9,703 nucleotides of DNA. Source: SAR202 cluster bacterium. Its GTDB lineage: Bacteria > Chloroflexota > Dehalococcoidia > Lucifugimonadales > UBA3495. The notes below the pieces were generated by a model. That model was not told where the DNA came from and did not search any database. It worked only from the letters and a program-made list of their open reading frames with translations. Below, piece after piece: positions 6,512 to 9,703 of this stretch (its first letter is position 1; the number at the start of each line of letters is the position of its first letter). The stretch covers positions 1 through 9,703 of the forward strand of contig VFHF01000219.1 of NCBI GenBank assembly GCA_009392095.1, given 5' to 3'. The translations under genes and the position numbers were made by a program.

Positions 6512-6526
6512 CAGGCAAAATGCCTG
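6512..6526. repeat. Perfect hairpin between LLM and cupin genes
   Basis: CAGGCA (6512-6517) and TGCCTG (6521-6526) are perfect 6-bp arms around a 3-nt AAA centre (TTT on the transcribed minus strand). It sits 18 nt after the LLM stop and 28 nt before the cupin ATG. No T-run follows in the direction of transcription, so it looks more like an mRNA-stabilising or processing hairpin than a terminator. Confidence 0.45.
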
Positions 6527-6544
6527 ACGCCCGTTGTCTAAAGA

Positions 6545-7711
6545 TTAACGGCTCCCTGCCAGGTATGAATCGGTAGCTCGTTTCAAGCCGGCCCTTCGGT
6601 TAGCTTGGAGCGCGTCTTTCATGCTGGCAGACCTTTGCTGGGAATCTATGATTCCCGTGAGGCTACCCTGGTAGCGGGGCATGACGTAGCGAGCCATCAA
6701 CTCGTAACTCCGGTGCAATTTGTCGCGAGGCGCCCAGTCCTCTGCCCGCAACAGCAGTCCGCCGAACCCACCACTGGCTTCTTGGAGGCGTTCTATCCCG
6801 GCGATGCAATCGTCCGGGGTTCCCACGATCCACTGGTTGTGTTCCACCATATAGTCGACCACTTCATGGGCGGGCACGTCAGGAATCGGGTTGCCGTTGG
6901 TCCCGCCGGTGTATTCGGTCACCACACGGCCGGCTCCAACTCGGATATCTTCGAATGCCTGTTCTCGGGTTTCCGCCAGATGACACCCAACGGACAGCCG
7001 CCAGTCCTCACGGCGCACGGTTTGGCCGTGCTCGGCCGCCGTTTCCTCTGCGATGCTCCACTGGTCTTTCAACGAGGTGCTTCTGATGGCATCGCGAGGC
7101 ACACTTAATGAGATTACCGAGACGCCGTGCTTGCCTGCTAGAAGTACGCCGGCAGGCGATTGGACCGAGGCAACGGCCACCGGCAAAGTCGGCTTCTGAT
7201 AGGGCCGGAGCTGTAGTGTCGCATCTTTCAACTTGAACCAATCGGTCTCGCAAGTCACCGGCTCGGAGCCGTCCAGGAGCTGCATGATCACCCCCAACGA
7301 TTCGTCCATCATCTCCCGTTGGCGCTCCGGATCGATACAAAACATATTCGCGTCGGACGCCAGTGCTCCGGGCCCAACGCCGAGCATCACTCTTCCTCGG
7401 GTCAGGTGGTCCAGCAGCACCATCCGGTTCGCCACCATATAGGGATGGTGGTAGGGCAAACTGACTACACCGGTACCCAGGCGGATGTGGCGGGTCCGGC
7501 CGGCTGCGGTGGCGATAAATACCTCGGGAGATGCAATAGTCTCCCAGCCCCCGCTGTGGTGCTCGCCAATCCAGGCTTCGTCGAATCCCAGATCATCCAG
7601 CCATTCGATCAACTCAAGGTCACGCTCCAGGGCCAAGGTGGGGTTCTCACCTACCCGGTGAAAAGGGGCCATAAAGGTACCGAACGTCATGTTGTCAGTC
7701 AATGCAGTCAA
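6545..7711 (-). CDS. LLM-class flavin-dependent oxidoreductase, limonene monooxygenase (LimB)-like
   Basis: A 388-aa luciferase-like monooxygenase with a single TIM barrel. It is expected to use reduced FMN (or F420) and O2 to oxygenate a small organic substrate in the cytosol. Motifs in order are 'DEAWIGEHHSGGWE' (44-57), 'SPEVFIATAAGRT' (61-73), 'RLGTGVVSLPYHHP' (77-90), 'LLDHLTRGRVMLGVGPGAL' (99-117) and 'GVSVISLSVP'. These match, from memory, Rhodococcus limonene 1,2-monooxygenase LimB almost block for block, and the length is the same class (about 390 aa). Substrate identity should not be inferred from this alone. The start is TTG at 7711: GGAG with 6-7 nt spacing precedes it, whereas the first ATG (7690) has no such site. 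It lies downstream of the lactonase and PPOX genes, with a 189-nt gap that contains a peptidase relic. A flavin reductase partner is not evident unless the PPOX-like protein serves. Confidence 0.9.
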   Translation of the reverse strand: MTALTDNMTFGTFMAPFHRVGENPTLALERDLELIEWLDDLGFDEAWIGEHHSGGWETIASPEVFIATAAGRTRHIRLGTGVVSLPYHHPYMVANRMVLLDHLTRGRVMLGVGPGALASDANMFCIDPERQREMMDESLGVIMQLLDGSEPVTCETDWFKLKDATLQLRPYQKPTLPVAVASVQSPAGVLLAGKHGVSVISLSVPRDAIRSTSLKDQWSIAEETAAEHGQTVRREDWRLSVGCHLAETREQAFEDIRVGAGRVVTEYTGGTNGNPIPDVPAHEVVDYMVEHNQWIVGTPDDCIAGIERLQEASGGFGGLLLRAEDWAPRDKLHRSYELMARYVMPRYQGSLTGIIDSQQRSASMKDALQANRRAGLKRATDSYLAGSR

Positions 7712-7743
7712 AGAAATCTCCTACACCTTGCATAAATTTAACC

Positions 7744-7881
7744 CTAATCTGCGCCGGTCGGGTGAGCCGTCTTGCTCAACCCAAACACTTTCAGAGTGAA
7801 AGCATATTCAAGGGCCACTTCTTTCAGCCAGTCGAACCGGCCAGAGGCGCCGGCGTGTCCGGAATCCATGTAAATCTTCAA
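7744..7881 (-). pseudogene. Relic of the C-terminus of an oligopeptidase B-like (S9A) peptidase
   Basis: In the gap between the LLM and PPOX genes the minus strand reads 'LKIYMDSGHAGASGRF' followed by 'EYAFTLKVFGL' and stops at TAG (7746-7744). This is the end of S9A oligopeptidase B-type serine peptidases, where 'M-D-x-G-H-x-G-x-S-G-R' carries the catalytic His and 'EYAF.L' the last helix. About 45 residues remain of an expected roughly 700; the propeller, catalytic Ser and Asp are missing. An in-frame TAG lies just upstream (7884-7882), before which the PPOX stop is reached within 17 nt. The 41-codon piece from ATG 7869 has no Shine-Dalgarno. It probably marks where other DNA, including the PPOX and lactonase genes, replaced the rest of a peptidase gene. 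Family recognition is firm; history is inferred. Confidence 0.7.
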
Positions 7882-7900
7882 CTAGAACCAAAGGTCACTC

Positions 7901-8296
7901 TCATGACCGAGTGTAAACCTTGTCCGGCGTTATCTTCACCAGGACCCGTGGTTGGGTCTTCCAACGCTCCACATACCCGTCAACCTGGTCGGCCTCCACA
8001 TACCGCTGGATAACCTTGCGGGCATCGTCCCAAATATCTCCATCATCGACCGTCGCTCGACCCTGAAATACCACGTAATCTGATGCAAGGGGTGGTTCAT
8101 AGACACAGACGGACATCCTGTCGTCACGTCTCAGGTTAAAAAATTTCAGGCGCTGCTTTGTTGTGACGAACATCAATTTGTCCCCGTCGTAGTAGTACCA
8201 ATTGGGTGAAAGATGAGGCGACCCATCTTTATTAATGGTCGCCATTACGGCCATCTTTATGCCCGCTAAGAATTGATCGATTTCCTGTTTGTCCAT
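7901..8296 (-). CDS. PPOX-class (pyridoxamine 5'-phosphate oxidase fold) F420/FMN-dependent oxidoreductase
   Basis: A 131-aa split beta-barrel flavin/deazaflavin-binding protein. Visible features are 'MAVMATINKDGSPHLSPNWY' (15-34), 'LMFVTTKQRLKFFNLRRDDR' (41-60) and 'YVVFQGRATV' (74-83), the standard order for small PPOX-class proteins often annotated as F420-dependent. The basic 'TTKQRLK' and 'NLRRDDR' segments are the usual cofactor phosphate contacts. Such proteins reduce or bind quinones, heme-degradation or other small substrates; the exact reaction cannot be told. The ATG at 8296 has AGAGG and GAGG upstream at usable spacing, and length is normal. It starts 28 nt after the lactonase stop, a tight operon link. 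It could supply reduced cofactor handling for the LLM monooxygenase downstream, which is inference. Confidence 0.87.
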   Translation of the reverse strand: MDKQEIDQFLAGIKMAVMATINKDGSPHLSPNWYYYDGDKLMFVTTKQRLKFFNLRRDDRMSVCVYEPPLASDYVVFQGRATVDDGDIWDDARKVIQRYVEADQVDGYVERWKTQPRVLVKITPDKVYTRS

Positions 8297-8324
8297 TTTC
8301 CTCGCCTCTTTCCCATCTGCCTAC

Positions 8325-9347
8325 TTATCCCGGCAACTCGATGATTGACACCCAGACCGGAGCGTTTCCCAACGGATAGGTCTCAAGAGGGGTCAATTTT
8401 CCTGAATCAGAGTTGACGCTGAACGACGCCATGCGGCCCGATTCTTGGCCGGCGGAGTAGAGAAATCTGTCCTGAGGGCCAAGGCACAACGCGTTGGGTC
8501 TCGCCTCGGAGCCAACGATGCCGTTGCCGGTCAACTGCCCGGTGGCGGTATCTATCGAAAAACAGGCGATACTGTCGTGCCCCCGGTTGGGAGCGTAAAG
8601 GAACCGACCTGACGCAGAGACCTGAATCTGCGAGCAGGTGTTCCGCTCGGTGTAACCTTCCGGCAGGGTGGTTATGGTCTGAAACGCTGACAGCGTTCCA
8701 TTGCCGGTGTCCAGCCGATAGCCGGTTACACTACAGTCCTGTTCGTTGGAAAAGTACAGGACGTCCAAAGAGGGGTGAAAACAGAAGTGGCGCGGGCCTA
8801 GAAACTCTTCCGGCTCCACCTTGGCAGGCGAATTTGGCGTGAGATGGCCGGTGTTTTCATCGAACTTAAACTGGAAGATGGCGTTAGGTCCGTTGCCGGC
8901 GATGTGCGGCACAAACGCGTAACTGTTGGTCGAGTCAGTCTGCATTGCGTGGGCCCCGGTCGCCGTGGCCAGCCATTCGATGGGTGGGTCCCCAACCGAT
9001 CCATCAGCGCCGATCGGATGCACCCCAACATGGGCGCCTTGGTAATAGGCCGACAGCACAAACTTGCCTTTGCGATCCGTGGCTATATAAACGGGCCAAC
9101 CCTCGACGGGTATCGTGCCATTTTGGGTGAGCCCTCCGCTGTCCTGGTTGATCTGAAAGCTGGCTATCTGTGGCGTATCGCGGCATCCCGCGTAGAGGAA
9201 CTTCCGGTCCGGACTAATCGCCATTGTGAACGGCCCGCCGGGAATGGAGACCTCAGCCTGAGGGGTTAGCTTTCCCGTTTGCGGCTCTATGGTGTGGACC
9301 AATATTTTGTCATCCTCTTGCAATGCAACATACATGTAATAAGGCAT
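8325..9347 (-). CDS. Lactonase family protein, seven-bladed beta-propeller (6-phosphogluconolactonase-like)
   Basis: A 340-aa protein of the propeller lactonase family (YbhE/Pgl and carboxy-cis,cis-muconate cyclase relatives). It hydrolyses or forms lactones, without signal peptide here, so probably cytosolic. Repeated blade motifs run through it: 'SPDRKFLYAGCR', 'RKGKFVLSAYY', 'GPRHFCFHPSLDVLYFSNEQ', 'SASGRFLYAPNRGHDS' and 'GPQDRFLYSAGQESGR', each followed by a 'x-F-x-I/V-D-x-x-T/S-G-x-L-T' return. 'GPRHFCFHP' and 'NRGHDSI' carry family-conserved active-site-side residues. Length is typical (330-390). ATG at 9347 has GAGGG 4 nt upstream and begins the first strand. It is the first gene of the right leftward operon, behind a candidate promoter near 9398. 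With no other pentose-phosphate genes nearby and a flavin monooxygenase downstream, a catabolic lactonase role is as likely as 6-phosphogluconolactone hydrolysis. Confidence 0.9.
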   Translation of the reverse strand: MPYYMYVALQEDDKILVHTIEPQTGKLTPQAEVSIPGGPFTMAISPDRKFLYAGCRDTPQIASFQINQDSGGLTQNGTIPVEGWPVYIATDRKGKFVLSAYYQGAHVGVHPIGADGSVGDPPIEWLATATGAHAMQTDSTNSYAFVPHIAGNGPNAIFQFKFDENTGHLTPNSPAKVEPEEFLGPRHFCFHPSLDVLYFSNEQDCSVTGYRLDTGNGTLSAFQTITTLPEGYTERNTCSQIQVSASGRFLYAPNRGHDSIACFSIDTATGQLTGNGIVGSEARPNALCLGPQDRFLYSAGQESGRMASFSVNSDSGKLTPLETYPLGNAPVWVSIIELPG

Positions 9348-9397
9348 ACTTCCCTCATTCCGTTTGGATCTTTACGGCGTTACTCAATATCCCCGGC

Positions 9398-9403
9398 ATT
9401 GTA
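9398..9403 (-). promoter_or_regulatory. Candidate -10 box (TACAAT) for the lactonase operon
   Basis: On the minus strand TACAAT lies 51 nt before the lactonase ATG, a near-consensus -10. The matching -35 position (GGCCTG at 9421-9426) is poor, so this would be a weak or activator-dependent promoter, or not one at all. Confidence 0.3.
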
Positions 9404-9601
9404 GACGACTTAGCGCGAGACAGGCCACAACTATCCTAATTGCGGCCAAAGGTTAACGACCCGGTCACCTGGCTTGATATCTCCGGGTATGGAGTTTCCT
9501 CCCACCATTCAAAGATTGGTGGCGATGGCACCGGCATGGACAAGACTGTGGCGGACCTGAGAGCATCGCCGAGGGTTAATCGCAGGGTTTACCACAGAGG
9601 T

Positions 9602-9627
9602 GAAAAACACCCCGATTGGTGTTTTTC
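9602..9627. terminator. Strong bidirectional intrinsic-terminator-like inverted repeat
   Basis: GAAAAACACC (9602-9611) and GGTGTTTTTC (9618-9627) are perfect 10-bp arms around a CCGATT loop. The T-run lies inside the 3' arm on either strand, the usual form of a two-way terminator. It stands about 250 nt upstream of the lactonase operon, so it would stop transcription entering from genes beyond the right edge, on either strand. Confidence 0.65.
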
Positions 9628-9640
9628 GTTTACCCAGTAT

Positions 9641-9703
9641 TGTCATTCCCACGAGTGGAGCGACGAAGAATCTTTCAATCCTCGGCCTGGCAGACCCTTC
9701 GGT
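9641..9703. repeat. Partial dispersed repeat of the 'TGTCATTCC...GAAGAATCT...AGACCCTTCG' type, cut by window end
   Basis: The stretch begins TGTCATTCCCACGAGTGGAG, continues with GACGAAGAATCTTTC and reaches CAGACCCTTCGGT at the last base. This resembles widespread palindromic intergenic repeats whose left end reads TGTCATTCTGAGCGAAGCGAAGAATCT, with a centre AGACCCTTCG and a right end that mirrors the left as CGCTCAGAATGACA. Only the left half and centre are in the window, so the inverted right end cannot be confirmed. Such units are small, non-coding and probably MITE- or REP-like. Confidence 0.5.

Larger units (their letters stand above)
9348..9703. other. Gene-poor right edge
   Basis: These 356 nt hold no convincing gene. 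From left to right there are the leader and candidate -10 of the lactonase operon, a possible short coding relic (9431-9508), a hairpin CCACCA/TGGTGG (9502-9507 and 9517-9522), a strong terminator-like inverted repeat (9602-9627) and half of a dispersed repeat (from 9641). Confidence 0.6.

Noticed and set aside
6605..7108. Plus-strand 167-codon open frame opposite the LLM gene
   Set aside because: Shadow of the LLM coding frame; no recognisable motif.
8844..9269. Plus-strand 141-codon open frame opposite the lactonase gene
   Set aside because: Shadow of the propeller repeats on the opposite strand; the product has no family features.
9440..9703. Plus-strand open frame of 88 codons from TTG to the window end
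   Set aside because: It reads through the terminator-like inverted repeat and the dispersed repeat, has no Shine-Dalgarno and resembles no known protein.
1..9703. CRISPR array, tRNA, rRNA, toxin-antitoxin or anti-phage defence genes
   Set aside because: I found no regularly spaced repeats, no tRNA cloverleaf and no defence-family motifs; the YqaJ relic is the only phage-type signal.

Overview
The window carries eight intact protein genes, two or three gene relics and little RNA or mobile content. The gene families suggest an uncultured marine or aquifer bacterium of the Chloroflexota (Dehalococcoidia, SAR202-like). They are an LLM-class flavin monooxygenase, MmgE/PrpD, Gfo/Idh/MocA, a metal-site-degenerate Fe-ADH-fold protein, a PPOX-class protein and a propeller lactonase. 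A dispersed 'TGTCATTCC...GAAGAATCT...AGACCCTTCG' repeat at the right edge also fits. This placement is inference; there is no rRNA or other phylogenetic marker. The code is standard: TGA, TAA and TAG all act as stops.

Left block (1-3973, all minus strand). Reading leftward there is a Gal80-like Gfo/Idh/MocA oxidoreductase (2873-3973), an MmgE/PrpD protein (1457-2794) and an Fe-ADH-fold dehydrogenase that has lost most of its metal ligands (179-1363). Gaps of 78 and 93 nt and a clear Shine-Dalgarno before each gene suggest an operon for catabolism of a small hydroxy- or carboxy-substituted compound. Eight nt past the last stop lies the catalytic core of a YqaJ/lambda-exonuclease-type recombination nuclease without a start (1-171), a phage-type relic.

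Middle (3974-6120). A 301-nt divergent control region holds several inverted repeats and a candidate promoter. It is followed by a complete 606-aa aminopeptidase P (4275-6095, plus strand), which converges on the next block across a 25-nt gap containing a hairpin.

Right block (6121-9347, all minus strand). Reading leftward there is a seven-bladed-propeller lactonase (8325-9347), a PPOX-class oxidoreductase (7901-8296), a relic of the C-terminus of an oligopeptidase B-like S9 peptidase (7744-7881), a LimB-like LLM flavin monooxygenase that starts with TTG (6545-7711) and a small cupin (6121-6483). A monooxygenase next to a lactonase suggests oxygenation of a cyclic substrate followed by lactone opening.

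Right edge (9348-9703). There is no convincing gene. It holds a candidate promoter for the lactonase operon, a possible short coding relic, a perfect 10-bp terminator-like inverted repeat and half of a dispersed palindromic repeat.

The points most worth a second look are the Fe-ADH with a destroyed metal site, the two gene relics missed by ORF calling (YqaJ and oligopeptidase B), the inverted-repeat cluster in the divergent control region and the monooxygenase-lactonase pairing. I saw no defence system, CRISPR array or obviously new machine.
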